Positions 33,067 through 41,515 of a DNA stretch of 55,678 nt are shown here, one piece after another. The notes under the pieces were generated by a model. That model ran no database searches. It was not told the origin of the DNA and saw only the letters and a program-made list of their open reading frames with translations. Both the position numbers and the translations under genes were made by a program. The DNA is from Caulobacter sp. (GTDB lineage Bacteria; Pseudomonadota; Alphaproteobacteria; Caulobacterales; Caulobacteraceae). Where the stretch lies: contig JAQGIP010000100.1 of the NCBI GenBank assembly GCA_028291055.1, positions 1 through 55,678 of the forward strand. Reading direction: 5' to 3'. The number at the start of each line of letters is the position of its first letter. The stretch's first letter is position 1.

Positions 33067-34722
33067 GTGAGCCTCAGCTACGGAAATCGCCGGGCGCTGC
33101 TTAGGCGTGCGAGCGCCGCCTCCCTCATGGTTCAGCCGGCCGATTCGTCTCTGGTGATCGCCTCCGACAGTAAGTTTAGTCAGGTGTCCGTGGGGGGAAT
33201 GAAGAACACCCCGCTGAACCTGGTGGACAGGCTCGCCGGACGGCTGCGGCTCAGCGTCGGCGGCGACCAGGGCATCGGCGGCAACACGATCGACGACCTG
33301 CAGGCCCGCATCGGGTTCACCACCGCGCAGAAGGGTGACTTCACGTTGGTCGCCATCGGCCACAACAGCCTGTCGCTCGGGTCGGCGGCGGTCATTGCAA
33401 AGCTGACGACTCTGCAAACTTCGCTACGCGCCGGTCTTGGGGCGGGCAAGCCTATCATTTGGACTACGGTTCTGGCGTCCAGCGCCTTCCCGGTCGATAA
33501 CGCCACCCTGGTGGCCGTGAACGACTTCATCATGGGCTTCCACAACACCGATGGGGGCTACACCAAGGCTTGCAACCTCACCTACCGCTCCACGGACAAC
33601 GGCGGCAGCGTCTTCGTGCCAACGACCATGTGCTACATGGAAGCCGGGCCGATCTACATTCACCCGAATGAGGTGGGATCGGCGTTTGTCTCCGGCCTGT
33701 TGGCCTCCTTCTTTGATCCTCTAGTTTCGACGCAAACCGTAGCGGGCTGCCTCAACGACATCTTGGCCACCTCCGTTCACACGGCCAACGTTGACCCTGT
33801 CTACCTGATGCCGACCGCAGGAGGCGCGGCTGCGGGCACCAAGACCGGCACGACTACTCCCACGGGCACGGTCGCCGACCGCTGTGACGTCGCCAATAAC
33901 ACCACAGCAGCGGTCGCGTGCTCGGTTGCTACGGTCAATGGCGAAGTCTGCCAGATAGTCGATATCACCGGCGCGGTGTCGGTTGAGGGAACGGTAGTCT
34001 TCTCACGCCAGAACGCGACCGGCGGGCGCATCCCGATCAACGCTGTTCCCGGCGATATTGTTGAGGCCCTAGTGGGCTATCAGATTAGCCACACAGATGG
34101 CGCTTCAGCTCCCGTGGGCGCAAAAATCTGGGGTCTGAACACCGATACGACGGTCGCGGGTTACTCCCTCGGTGTCGCCGCCGCCTCTGACGCGAACCTC
34201 TCCGGCGGCGCCTCTACGCTTATCGGACCGCGCGTCGCGCGCACTTACCCCCATCCTCAGCAGACCTCGCTAACTAACAGTCGCCCGTCCTTCACACTGC
34301 GCCTCGCGGCGGGAGCGGTGAATATCCGCCTGCTGCTGTGGAAGCCGATCCTTCGCAAAACAGAGTTGAACCCCTACGCCGTGCCGACGTACGTGGGTTT
34401 GGACGGGATCAAGGGCGCGAGCGAGCGCCTGGGCTATCAGGCGGGTACGGTCGCCAACGCAAACGTCATCACCTTCAGGCCCGGAGCGTTCACGGGCGGC
34501 GGGGCGCCGGCCAACTTCTACACTGGCGCCAGGGTCTATCTTGGGGGGTCTGCGGCAGTCGGCTCGGGCGCCAAGCTGGCTGATGTCGCCGCAAACACCT
34601 GGACGTGGATGGGGTCGGGCATGACCAGCGGGACGGGCCAAGTCATCTATTTCGAGCTCGACGCCAACAATGGCAACGGCGGAACGGTGACCACCCGCTC
34701 GGCTGCGATTGCCGTGCCTTGA
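33067..34722 (+). CDS. SGNH/GDSL-hydrolase-like structural protein, cassette protein 4
   Basis: 551 residues, GTG start. The first ~215 residues follow the SGNH block order: block I IASDSKFS (D34/S35), block II GIGGNT (near 71), block III AIGHNS (N100), and block V IHPNEVG (H199). The usual Asp three residues before that His is not present, so catalysis is uncertain. The C-terminal ~300 residues are beta-rich, with GxxSxSxxxxT-like stretches and a final domain RPGAFTGGGAPANFYTGARVYLGGS. Local codon use is less GC-biased than in its neighbours. It may be a receptor-modifying fibre or a decoration protein. Confidence 0.6.
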   Translation: MSLSYGNRRALLRRASAASLMVQPADSSLVIASDSKFSQVSVGGMKNTPLNLVDRLAGRLRLSVGGDQGIGGNTIDDLQARIGFTTAQKGDFTLVAIGHNSLSLGSAAVIAKLTTLQTSLRAGLGAGKPIIWTTVLASSAFPVDNATLVAVNDFIMGFHNTDGGYTKACNLTYRSTDNGGSVFVPTTMCYMEAGPIYIHPNEVGSAFVSGLLASFFDPLVSTQTVAGCLNDILATSVHTANVDPVYLMPTAGGAAAGTKTGTTTPTGTVADRCDVANNTTAAVACSVATVNGEVCQIVDITGAVSVEGTVVFSRQNATGGRIPINAVPGDIVEALVGYQISHTDGASAPVGAKIWGLNTDTTVAGYSLGVAAASDANLSGGASTLIGPRVARTYPHPQQTSLTNSRPSFTLRLAAGAVNIRLLLWKPILRKTELNPYAVPTYVGLDGIKGASERLGYQAGTVANANVITFRPGAFTGGGAPANFYTGARVYLGGSAAVGSGAKLADVAANTWTWMGSGMTSGTGQVIYFELDANNGNGGTVTTRSAAIAVP

Positions 34723-34735
34723 TCCTGGGTCTTTG

Positions 34736-36016
34736 ATGGCCGCCGTCACCCTCAAGCCGCTCCCCGCCCAAGAGGCCATCGACTACTTCAGGGGCAAGGG
34801 GCTGGCCGAGTCCTTCGCTTGGCAGGATGTCTGGCAGGAAGAGCACGCCCGCGCCTTCACGGTGGCCAAAGCGGGGACCGGCGACCTCCTCAACGACATC
34901 CGCCAGGCGGTGGACCAGGGCCTCGCCGACGGGACCACCTTCGAGCAGTTCAAGTCCGGCCTTCAGCCGCTTCTCGAGACGCGCGGTTGGTGGGGCAAGC
35001 AGAAGATGGTGGACCCGCTCACGGGCGAGGAGCGCCTGGTGCAACTGGGCTCGCCGCGCCGTCTGCGCACCATCTTCGATACGAACCTGCGCACGGCCCA
35101 TGCGGCCGGCGCCTGGCAGCGCATTCAGGAGACGAAGTCGGCGCTGCCCTACTTGCTCTACCACCACACCGCCCAGAACCATCCGCGGCGCGAACACCAG
35201 GCGTGGGCCTCGCAGCCCGTCTGCCTTCCGGTCGATGACCCTTGGTGGCAGGTCCACTACCCGCCCAACGGCTGGGGCTGCAAGTGCTTCGTCACCCAGC
35301 TGAACAAGCGGATGATGGACCGGCGCGGCGTGGCCGAAACCGAGCGGCCGATCAAGTTCCCGCCCAAGGGCTACACCAACCCGCGCACCGGCGAAGTCAT
35401 CACCGTGGAGCAGGGGATCGATCCGGGCTGGGGCTACAACGTCGGCGAGGCCTACATGCGGCCGATCACTCCGAAGCGCCGGCCAGGTGGGCCGATCGGT
35501 GGCGAAGGCGGCGGCGGGCCTGGGCCTGGGCCAGGGCTGCCGCCACTGCCGTCCGCAGGGCCCGCGCCGGAGCTGCTGCCGGAGACCGTGACGCAGGAGG
35601 CGGCCGAGGCGGCCTTCCTGGCCGACTTCGGCGCTACCCATGCCAAGGCGGCCGTTTTCACAGACGCGGCAGGCGAGCCATTCGTGGCGGGCGCCGACCT
35701 GTTCACCGACGCCGGCGGGAAGCCGGTCAATCTGACAGCCGCCGACCGGCGATCACTGCCGCTGGTCTCGGCCGCGATAAGGAACCCGTCGGAGATCCGC
35801 TGGGGTTGGCCCACCCGGGGCGGTGCGCAAATCCTGGCCCGCCTTTACCTGGCTCGCCTTCAGCACGCCGGCACGGTCGTTGATGTCGCGGTCGAGGTCA
35901 CGGCGGGCAGCCTAGCCGACTGGTTCTGGGTGATCAGCCGGGACGACCAGGTGCTGATCGACCAGCTGCGCGCGGGTGAGCTGGCCTACTCGGCGGCCGC
36001 CGCGCCCAGTGACTGA
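34736..36016 (+). CDS. MuF head morphogenesis protein (Mu gp30/F) with C-terminal nuclease-like toxin domain
   Basis: 426 residues. The MuF part (about residues 30-200) ends in the conserved HYPPNGWGCKCFV. A Gly/Pro-rich linker (near 240-275) separates a C-terminal domain: AGADLFTDAGGKPVNLTAADRRSLPLVSAAIRNPSEIRWGW...ARLYLARLQ...DWFWVIS. That pattern fits the PBECR class (Barnase/EndoU/colicin E5-RelE-like nucleases) found at MuF C-termini. In other phages such domains are proposed effectors injected with DNA. Start at the ATG 34736. The last gene of the first late operon. Confidence 0.88.
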   Translation: MAAVTLKPLPAQEAIDYFRGKGLAESFAWQDVWQEEHARAFTVAKAGTGDLLNDIRQAVDQGLADGTTFEQFKSGLQPLLETRGWWGKQKMVDPLTGEERLVQLGSPRRLRTIFDTNLRTAHAAGAWQRIQETKSALPYLLYHHTAQNHPRREHQAWASQPVCLPVDDPWWQVHYPPNGWGCKCFVTQLNKRMMDRRGVAETERPIKFPPKGYTNPRTGEVITVEQGIDPGWGYNVGEAYMRPITPKRRPGGPIGGEGGGGPGPGPGLPPLPSAGPAPELLPETVTQEAAEAAFLADFGATHAKAAVFTDAAGEPFVAGADLFTDAGGKPVNLTAADRRSLPLVSAAIRNPSEIRWGWPTRGGAQILARLYLARLQHAGTVVDVAVEVTAGSLADWFWVISRDDQVLIDQLRAGELAYSAAAAPSD

Positions 36017-36176
36017 CTCAAGCCCCTTCCAAGAAGCCTCTGAAACACGGATAGTCGGCGCGTGAGACCCCTCTCACGCCAGTCGCGGCCGCGCCTCGTG
36101 CGCCAGCTGCAGCGCCCCTCCTCCCCGGCTTTTTCGGGGGTCAGGACTGGGCCCGCCCCGTCCTTCACCCCCTTCG

Positions 36177-36196
36177 CCTGAACCTGTTCAGGTTAG
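36177..36196 (+). promoter_or_regulatory. Probable Mor-binding dyad, second late promoter
   Basis: Exact repeat of the 20 bases at 25508-25527, including the 7-2-7 arms CCTGAAC/GTTCAGG. It lies 35 bases before the protease start in a 215-bp gap that also holds a weak CCCCG/CGGGG stem (36123-36139). Confidence 0.72.
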
Positions 36197-36231
36197 AGGG
36201 CTGCATGGGTTCCCTTGATGATGGGGGCTCA

Positions 36232-37302
36232 ATGACGCGTCGCACCCTCACATCCTCCGTCGCCTTCCTCGCGGTCCTCGCCGACATCGGCGCCGTGGGC
36301 AATGGTGGCTGGGTCCAGCTGGTTCCGATGGGCAAGTTCCAAGCCCGCGACACCCGCGCCCCCTGGGAGCTGCGCGACCGCAGTCATGCCGACCAGGTCG
36401 TCGCATCGACCATGGCGTGGGCCGCAGGCCAAGACCTAGTCATCGACTACGACCATCAGTCCGAGGCCGCCCTTAAGCTGCAGGGCGCGGTCGCGCCCGC
36501 AGCCGGGTGGATGAAGCAGCTCGAAGTTCGTGATGACGGCATTTGGGCCCGGGTGGACTGGACGTCGCCCGCCACCGCCAAGCTGGCTGCCCTTGAGTAT
36601 CGCTACATCTCGCCGGTGTTCCTGTTCGATCCGAAGACGGGCGCCGTCGAGACGATCCTGCGCGCCGGGCTCACCAACAACCCCGCCCTTTCCGACCTGG
36701 CCGCCGTCGCGGCCCAGGACCTTGTCGACCAAGAGGACCAAGACGACATGCTGAAGAAAATTGCCGCAGCCCTTGGGCTCGCGGACACGGCCACCGAGGC
36801 CGAAGTGCTCGCGGTTTGTGGCACGCTCGCCGCGACCCAGGCATCGATCAAAACCATCGCCCAGGCTGCCGGTCTGGATGACAAGGCCGACGCCACCGCC
36901 ATCTGCGCGGCGGTGAAGACGGCCGTGGAAGCCGGTACGCCCGACCCCTCCAAGTATGCTCCGCTGAGTGTCGTGGCTGAGCTGCAAGCCCAGGTCACCA
37001 CCCTGACCACCACCAACGCGGTGGACAAGGCCACCCTCGCCGTGGACGAAGCGACCGCCGCCGGCAAGGTCACGCCCGGCAACCGCGCGTGGGCTCTCGA
37101 TCACGCGACCAAAGACCTCGCCAGCTTCAACAAGTTCGTGGCCAACGCTCCGGTGGTCCTCTCGGCTGGCGGGATCGCCGATCTCAACAAGCCCGACCCC
37201 GCCACCGCCGTGCTGTCGGCCGAGGACAAGGCGAGCTGCGCCCTGCTCGGCGTCGATGAAGCGGCCTTCCTCGAAACCCGCAAAAAGGAGCTGGCCCAGT
37301 GA
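36232..37302 (+). CDS. Phage protease (Mu gpI) with internal scaffold
   Basis: 356 residues. The protease domain (residues 1-165) shows VIDYDHQSE and LEYRYISPVFLFD, family signatures of Mu I. GLTNNPAL precedes the hinge. The rest is Ala/Thr-rich and coiled, serving as scaffold. ATG 36232 with GGGGG upstream is preferred to 36205. The protein shapes the procapsid and cleaves the scaffold during maturation. Confidence 0.9.
   Translation: MTRRTLTSSVAFLAVLADIGAVGNGGWVQLVPMGKFQARDTRAPWELRDRSHADQVVASTMAWAAGQDLVIDYDHQSEAALKLQGAVAPAAGWMKQLEVRDDGIWARVDWTSPATAKLAALEYRYISPVFLFDPKTGAVETILRAGLTNNPALSDLAAVAAQDLVDQEDQDDMLKKIAAALGLADTATEAEVLAVCGTLAATQASIKTIAQAAGLDDKADATAICAAVKTAVEAGTPDPSKYAPLSVVAELQAQVTTLTTTNAVDKATLAVDEATAAGKVTPGNRAWALDHATKDLASFNKFVANAPVVLSAGGIADLNKPDPATAVLSAEDKASCALLGVDEAAFLETRKKELAQ
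36748..37302 (+). CDS. Candidate nested scaffold (Mu gpZ equivalent), in frame within the protease gene
   Basis: An internal ATG at 36748 begins MLKKIAAALGLADTATE, preceded by AGAGGA (36732-36737) with about 10 bases spacing. It falls exactly at the protease/scaffold boundary. In Mu the scaffold Z is made separately from the same frame. Product 184 residues, helical. Confidence 0.55.
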   Translation: MLKKIAAALGLADTATEAEVLAVCGTLAATQASIKTIAQAAGLDDKADATAICAAVKTAVEAGTPDPSKYAPLSVVAELQAQVTTLTTTNAVDKATLAVDEATAAGKVTPGNRAWALDHATKDLASFNKFVANAPVVLSAGGIADLNKPDPATAVLSAEDKASCALLGVDEAAFLETRKKELAQ

Positions 37303-38102
37303 CCGCGCTCTCCACCCCCCGCACCATCGTCGAGCGTGATGGCCGCTCCTCCGTCCTCGGCATCAAGGCCGGGGTCGCCGTCCTTCAAACCGCCCTGCTG
37401 ATGCAGGTCGGCGGGTTCTTGCGCCCCGCCCGTGTCGGCCAAGGGGCCACCACCACCGACAAGGCCAACGATGCCGCGACCTGCCGCGTCGTCGGTGTGG
37501 CGTCCGAGACCGTGACCGGCGGTGCGACCGATGGCGAGGTGAGCACCACCGTCCGCGCCGGCATCTACAACTTCGTCAACTCCGCCGGCATCGACGCGCT
37601 GACCGACGCCGACGTCGGCAGCGTCTGCTTCGTGGTTGATGACCAGACGGTCGCCCGCACCTCGGCCGGCGGCATCCGCCCACCCGTGGGCCTGATCGAC
37701 GACGTCGACGCCGAGGGTGTCTGGGTCAAGGTCGGCCCGACCTCCACGCCCACGCGCCGGACCATTCAGCTGCCGTTCGCGATCAACGAGACGGACACGC
37801 TGGCCGGGACCTCGGCCGAGCTGGTCTCGCCCGTCGCCGGCAGCATCATCGGGATGTCAGTGATCGTGCAGAAGGCCGTCACCACCGGCGGCGACGTCAC
37901 CGCCCTGGTGGGGGTCACCGCCGTCGCCGGCCTGACCTGCACGATCGCGGACGCCGCGCCCAAGGGGACCATCGTGGCCGACACCCCGACCCTGGGTGAC
38001 GCGACCACGGTCGTCGCGGTCGGCTCCCGTATCCAGGTCGCGCCTGCGGCCGCCTTCAACACCGCCGGGGCCGTCTCCGGCTTCGTCGAAATCGCTCTGT
38101 AA
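37299..38102 (+). CDS. Head decoration/cement-like protein
   Basis: 267 residues, GTG start overlapping the protease stop. The N-terminal half (AVLQTALLMQVGGFLRPARVGQGATTTDKANDAATCRVVGVASETVTGG...VCFVVDDQTVART) resembles phage capsid cement (DUF2190-like) folds. The C-terminal half is beta-rich with TADTPTLGDATTVVAVGSRI-like strands. Located between protease and major capsid genes, the usual place for decoration proteins. Confidence 0.7.
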   Translation: MTALSTPRTIVERDGRSSVLGIKAGVAVLQTALLMQVGGFLRPARVGQGATTTDKANDAATCRVVGVASETVTGGATDGEVSTTVRAGIYNFVNSAGIDALTDADVGSVCFVVDDQTVARTSAGGIRPPVGLIDDVDAEGVWVKVGPTSTPTRRTIQLPFAINETDTLAGTSAELVSPVAGSIIGMSVIVQKAVTTGGDVTALVGVTAVAGLTCTIADAAPKGTIVADTPTLGDATTVVAVGSRIQVAPAAAFNTAGAVSGFVEIAL

Positions 38103-38113
38103 GGAACCCCGCC

Positions 38114-39004
38114 TTGATCATCACCGCCACGTCCCTGGAGGCCCTGCGCACCGGCTTCCGGACCGAGTTCCAAGCGGGGGTCGCCGCAGCCGCGCCCCAG
38201 TTCCAGGGTCTCGTCACGCCCGTCTCCAGCTCCACGAAGGTCGAAACCTACGGCTTCCTGGGCGACTTCCCCATCTTCCGCCGCTGGCTTGGCGACAAGC
38301 GCATCCGGTCGATGAAGGAGAAGGCCTACCAGCTGGTCAACGAGAACTTCGAGGCCACGATCGGCATCCACAAGGACAAGATCGACGACGACAACCTGGG
38401 CCTCTATGCGCCGATGGTGAAGGGGTGGGGCCAGAGCGCCGGCTCCCTCGCCGACCAGCTGGCCTTCGAGGCTCTCGCCGCCGGTAACGTCCGGGTCTGC
38501 TACGATGGCCAGAACTTCTTCGACACGGACCACCCGGTCGGCGGCGCCGTTCCGGTGCAGGTGTCCAACATGTCGGGCGCCGGCGCAGTCCAGCCCTGGT
38601 TCCTGCTCGACACCTCCAAGCCGCTGAAGCCGCTGCTCCATCAGGAGCGGAAGAAGCCCATCTTCAACATGGTCACCGACCCGAACGACAGCCACGTGTT
38701 CTCGACGGGCGAGTATCTGATCGGTGGCGAGGCGCGCGCCGCCGTCGGCTACACCTACTGGCAGCTGGCCCATCGTTCGACCGCCGCTCTGAACGTCGCG
38801 AACTATGAGGCCGCCAAGGCCCAAGGTGCGGCGCTGGTCAACGACGAGGGCGAGCCGCTCGGCGTCGTCTACGACACCTGCGTCGTGGGCACCTCCAACG
38901 AGGCCGCCGCCCGGAACCTGTTCGAGAAGCAGAACCTCGCCGGTGGCGAGTCCAACATCTACTTCAACAAGGTCAAGGTCGTCGTCTCGCCGAGGCTTCC
39001 CTGA
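38114..39004 (+). CDS. Major head subunit (Mu gpT)
   Basis: 296 residues, TTG start with AAGGAAC upstream at good spacing. Mu gpT features: LEALRTGFRTEFQAGVAAAAP, YGFLGDFPIFRRWLGDKRIRSMKEKAYQLVNENFEATIGI, and LYAPMVKGWGQSAGSLADQLAFEAL. The C-terminus contains GGESNIYFNKVKVVVSPRL. HK97-like fold expected. A TTG start for the most abundant virion protein is notable. Confidence 0.94.
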   Translation: MIITATSLEALRTGFRTEFQAGVAAAAPQFQGLVTPVSSSTKVETYGFLGDFPIFRRWLGDKRIRSMKEKAYQLVNENFEATIGIHKDKIDDDNLGLYAPMVKGWGQSAGSLADQLAFEALAAGNVRVCYDGQNFFDTDHPVGGAVPVQVSNMSGAGAVQPWFLLDTSKPLKPLLHQERKKPIFNMVTDPNDSHVFSTGEYLIGGEARAAVGYTYWQLAHRSTAALNVANYEAAKAQGAALVNDEGEPLGVVYDTCVVGTSNEAAARNLFEKQNLAGGESNIYFNKVKVVVSPRLP

Positions 39005-39615
39005 TGCCGTTCCTCCGCGTCAGCGCCTCGCGCTCGCCCTACCGCCGTGGCGGCCTCGTGTTCGATCAGGCCCGTCAGTGGGTCATGGTCGACATGGTCG
39101 CCTTCACCGTCCTGGCCCTGTGCGCGATCGTCGCCGACCCCGTCCTCACGATCGAGGGCGGGGAGGCGGAGAAGGGTCCGTGGGCTCTTCTGCCCCCTGA
39201 GTTCCGCGCGCAGCTCACCGAGGCGACCCAGGCCATCACCACCGCCCCAGGCTTCAACCCGGAGCAGCTGGTGGTGGGCGCCGACTTCGCCGACCAGCTG
39301 CTGGACTTCCTCACCGGCGCGGCCGCCAGCGACCCTGCCCTGGCAGACGACCTGGCGCTCCGGCTGGGGGAAGCCGTCGCCAGGGCGGCCGAACTGGAAG
39401 CCCAGGTGCGTGACGCCCTGGACGCCGCCGCCGCCGCCCAGCGGCGCGCGGCCGACGCCGAGGCAAAGGCCGCAGCCCTTGCCGCCGAGGTCACCAGCCT
39501 GACGGCCGAGCGGACCGGCTTGGCCGCCAAACTTGCGGCGGCGAAGGCGGCCAAGGCGCCGGACAAGGCCAAGGCCAAATCCGAGACCAAGGACCCGGCT
39601 CAGACCGGCTCCTGA
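39004..39615 (+). CDS. Mu gp35-like protein with C-terminal coiled coil
   Basis: 203 residues. The N-terminal ~70 residues (RVSASRSPYRRGGLVF...MVDMVAFTVLALCAIVADPVLTIE) match the small gp35-type domain found after the capsid gene in Mu-like phages. An Ala-rich coiled coil follows (AAAAAQRRAADAEAKAAALAAEV). The end is Lys/Ala-rich. Head-tail interface role suspected. One-base overlap with the capsid gene. Confidence 0.72.
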   Translation: MPFLRVSASRSPYRRGGLVFDQARQWVMVDMVAFTVLALCAIVADPVLTIEGGEAEKGPWALLPPEFRAQLTEATQAITTAPGFNPEQLVVGADFADQLLDFLTGAAASDPALADDLALRLGEAVARAAELEAQVRDALDAAAAAQRRAADAEAKAAALAAEVTSLTAERTGLAAKLAAAKAAKAPDKAKAKSETKDPAQTGS

Positions 39616-39748
39616 TCCTGACCGCCTACCTGGGCGGGGAACACCAGTGCGGCGGGCAGCTCCCCAGGCGGGGGCCCGCCAAGACGAGCGTTGGCGGCGG
39701 GGGGCCTGGTCTCCGCCGTTTCAATTTTAGAGGAGCGCCATCGGCGCC

Positions 39749-40174
39749 ATGGCCTACGCCGCCGTCCAGGACCTGATCACACGCTACGGCCAGCAAGAGC
39801 TGATCGAGCTGTCGGATCGCGCCGACCCGCCGACAGGCACCGTCGATGCGGCGGTCGCTGGCCAGGCGCTGGCCGACGCCGGCGATATGATCGACACCTA
39901 TCTGGCGGTGCAGTACGCGCTTCCGATCGGGGCCGCCCCGCCTTCCGTCGTCGATGCCGCCTGCACCATCGCCCGCTACAAGCTCCATCGGGTCGCCCCC
40001 ACCGAGAAGGTCCGCCAGGACTACGAGGACGTGCTGAAGTGGCTGGCGCTGGTGTCCAAGGGCACTGTCCGCCTCCCTGGCGTGACCGGCCCTGAGCCCG
40101 CCGGCCGGACCGGCACGGTGCTCATGCAGCTGCCTGACCGCCAGTTCACCCGCAAGACGATGCGGGGTCTCTGA
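39749..40174 (+). CDS. Head-tail connector (Mu gp36, DUF1320)
   Basis: 141 residues. AYAAVQDLITRYGQQELIELSD and DAAVAGQALADAGDMIDTYLAVQYALP are the DUF1320 signature; VRQDYEDVLKWLALVSKGTVRLPG is also typical. Probable adaptor between portal and tail. It is preceded by a 133-bp spacer with GC-rich stems and a good GAGGAG site. Confidence 0.9.
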   Translation: MAYAAVQDLITRYGQQELIELSDRADPPTGTVDAAVAGQALADAGDMIDTYLAVQYALPIGAAPPSVVDAACTIARYKLHRVAPTEKVRQDYEDVLKWLALVSKGTVRLPGVTGPEPAGRTGTVLMQLPDRQFTRKTMRGL

Positions 40175-40671
40175 TGTCCGGCGTCGAGCTGCGCTTCACG
40201 GTCACAGGCGACGACCAGGTCGAACGCCAGCTGGCGATCTATGCCGCCCGGGCGACGAAGCTGCGTCCCTTGATGCTGATCTTCGGCGCGTACCTGGAGA
40301 GCAGCACGAAGGAGCGGTTCGAGACCAACATCTCGCCCGCCGGCCGCGCCTGGAAGCCGTCGATCCGCGCCCAGCTGCGCGGCGGCCCGACACTCGTTGA
40401 GCACGGCCACCTGCGAGACAGCATCACTCACGCGGCCAACGACACCGAGGTCGCCGTTGGCACCAACCTGATCTACGGCGGCGTCCACCAGGAAGGCGCA
40501 ACCATCGTCCCGAAGACGGCCGGCGCCCTGCGCTTCCGGATACCGGGGCTGGGCTTCCGTATGGCGCAGAAGGTGACGATCCCGGCGCGGGTCTACCTGG
40601 GGATGTCTGACGAAAACCGGGCCGAGGTGCCGGCCCTGGCGGCCGACTATTTCGATAGGCGGGCCGCATGA
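40174..40671 (+). CDS. Phage virion morphogenesis protein (Mu gpG)
   Basis: 165 residues. GRAWKPSIRAQLRGGPTLVEHGHLRDSITHAANDTEVAVGTNLIYGGVHQEGATI is the phage virion morphogenesis family signature. PARVYLGMSDENRAEVPALAADYF ends the protein as usual. Needed for joining heads and tails. One-base overlap upstream and four-base overlap downstream. Confidence 0.93.
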   Translation: MSGVELRFTVTGDDQVERQLAIYAARATKLRPLMLIFGAYLESSTKERFETNISPAGRAWKPSIRAQLRGGPTLVEHGHLRDSITHAANDTEVAVGTNLIYGGVHQEGATIVPKTAGALRFRIPGLGFRMAQKVTIPARVYLGMSDENRAEVPALAADYFDRRAA

Positions 40672-41303
40672 TCGGCGAAATCGAGAACGCCATGCTGGCG
40701 CGCCTGCAGGCGGCGTCGGATAGCGACGCGCTGGGCTACCGCTTCAAAAAGCTGGCCAGCCTGCCGATCGACTTCGACGAGCGCCTGGCGGAGTACGTGA
40801 AGGACTTCCCCGCGGCCTGGTCCGTCTTCAGTGGTGCAACGCTGGTCGAGAGCTACAGCAGCGGGGCCGCCAAGGTGGAGGGCTCTTTCGCCATCGTGGT
40901 TGCGGCCACCAACCTGCGAAACGAGGCCCAGGCCCGGCACGGCGGGGCCGCAGGTGAGATTGGCTCCTACCAGCTGGTATCCGATGCGGCAGGCCTGTTG
41001 CTTGGGCAAGAACTCGGCCTCGACATCGAGGCCGTCGCCTTCAGGGCGATCACCACCCTCTACAGCGGCAAGATGATCGGCGAGCGGCGGGCCAGCGTCC
41101 TCGCCCTTGAGATGACCGTCCGCTTCCTCATCTCGCCGGCCGCTGGCGCCGGTGACCTCAATGACTTCACCACGTTCCATGCCGACTGGGACGTCCCGCC
41201 CCTCGGCGGCATCGACGCCGATCCCGCCACACCCGGCGTGCAGCTGCCCGATGAGGGCCACGCTGACGCATCCGACACCGTCACCCTGGAGACCGCACCT
41301 TGA
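40668..41303 (+). CDS. Tail terminator-like protein (Mu gp37, DUF1834)
   Basis: 211 residues. IGEIENAMLARLQAASDSDALGYRFKKLASLPI, SFAIVVAATNLRNEAQARHGGAAGEIGSYQLVSDAAGLLLGQELGLDIEAVAF and the strand-rich middle are typical for DUF1834. The tail end (DEGHADASDTVTLE) is common in Mu gp37. Probably caps the tail tube. Confidence 0.9.
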   Translation: MIGEIENAMLARLQAASDSDALGYRFKKLASLPIDFDERLAEYVKDFPAAWSVFSGATLVESYSSGAAKVEGSFAIVVAATNLRNEAQARHGGAAGEIGSYQLVSDAAGLLLGQELGLDIEAVAFRAITTLYSGKMIGERRASVLALEMTVRFLISPAAGAGDLNDFTTFHADWDVPPLGGIDADPATPGVQLPDEGHADASDTVTLETAP

Positions 41304-41512
41304 ACCGCTACGCCGTTTGGGCCGAGCCGGGCCGCACCGTCCTCGATCCCACCACCCGCGCGCCGATCCCCACCATCGGCGACGCCGCCGATCCCCACGT
41401 CGTGGAGTGGGACTCCTACTGGGATCGCCGCCTCGCCGATGGCGACATCACCCGAGACGAAGCCCCGGCGGACGACGCCAAGGGCAAGGCCCCGAAGCGT
41501 CAGGAGTCCTGA
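41300..41512 (+). CDS. DUF2635 tail protein (Mu gp38)
   Basis: 70 residues, TTG start overlapping the previous stop. AEPGRTVLDPTTRAPIP and VEWDSYWDRRLADGDI are the DUF2635 pattern. A charged C-terminus follows. Always found just before the tail sheath gene in Mu-like phages. Confidence 0.88.
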   Translation: MNRYAVWAEPGRTVLDPTTRAPIPTIGDAADPHVVEWDSYWDRRLADGDITRDEAPADDAKGKAPKRQES

Positions 41513-41515
41513 TCC

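Noticed and set aside
36123..36139. Intrinsic terminator after the MuF gene
   Set aside because: The stem is only five base pairs and the U-run lies in the loop instead of after the stem.
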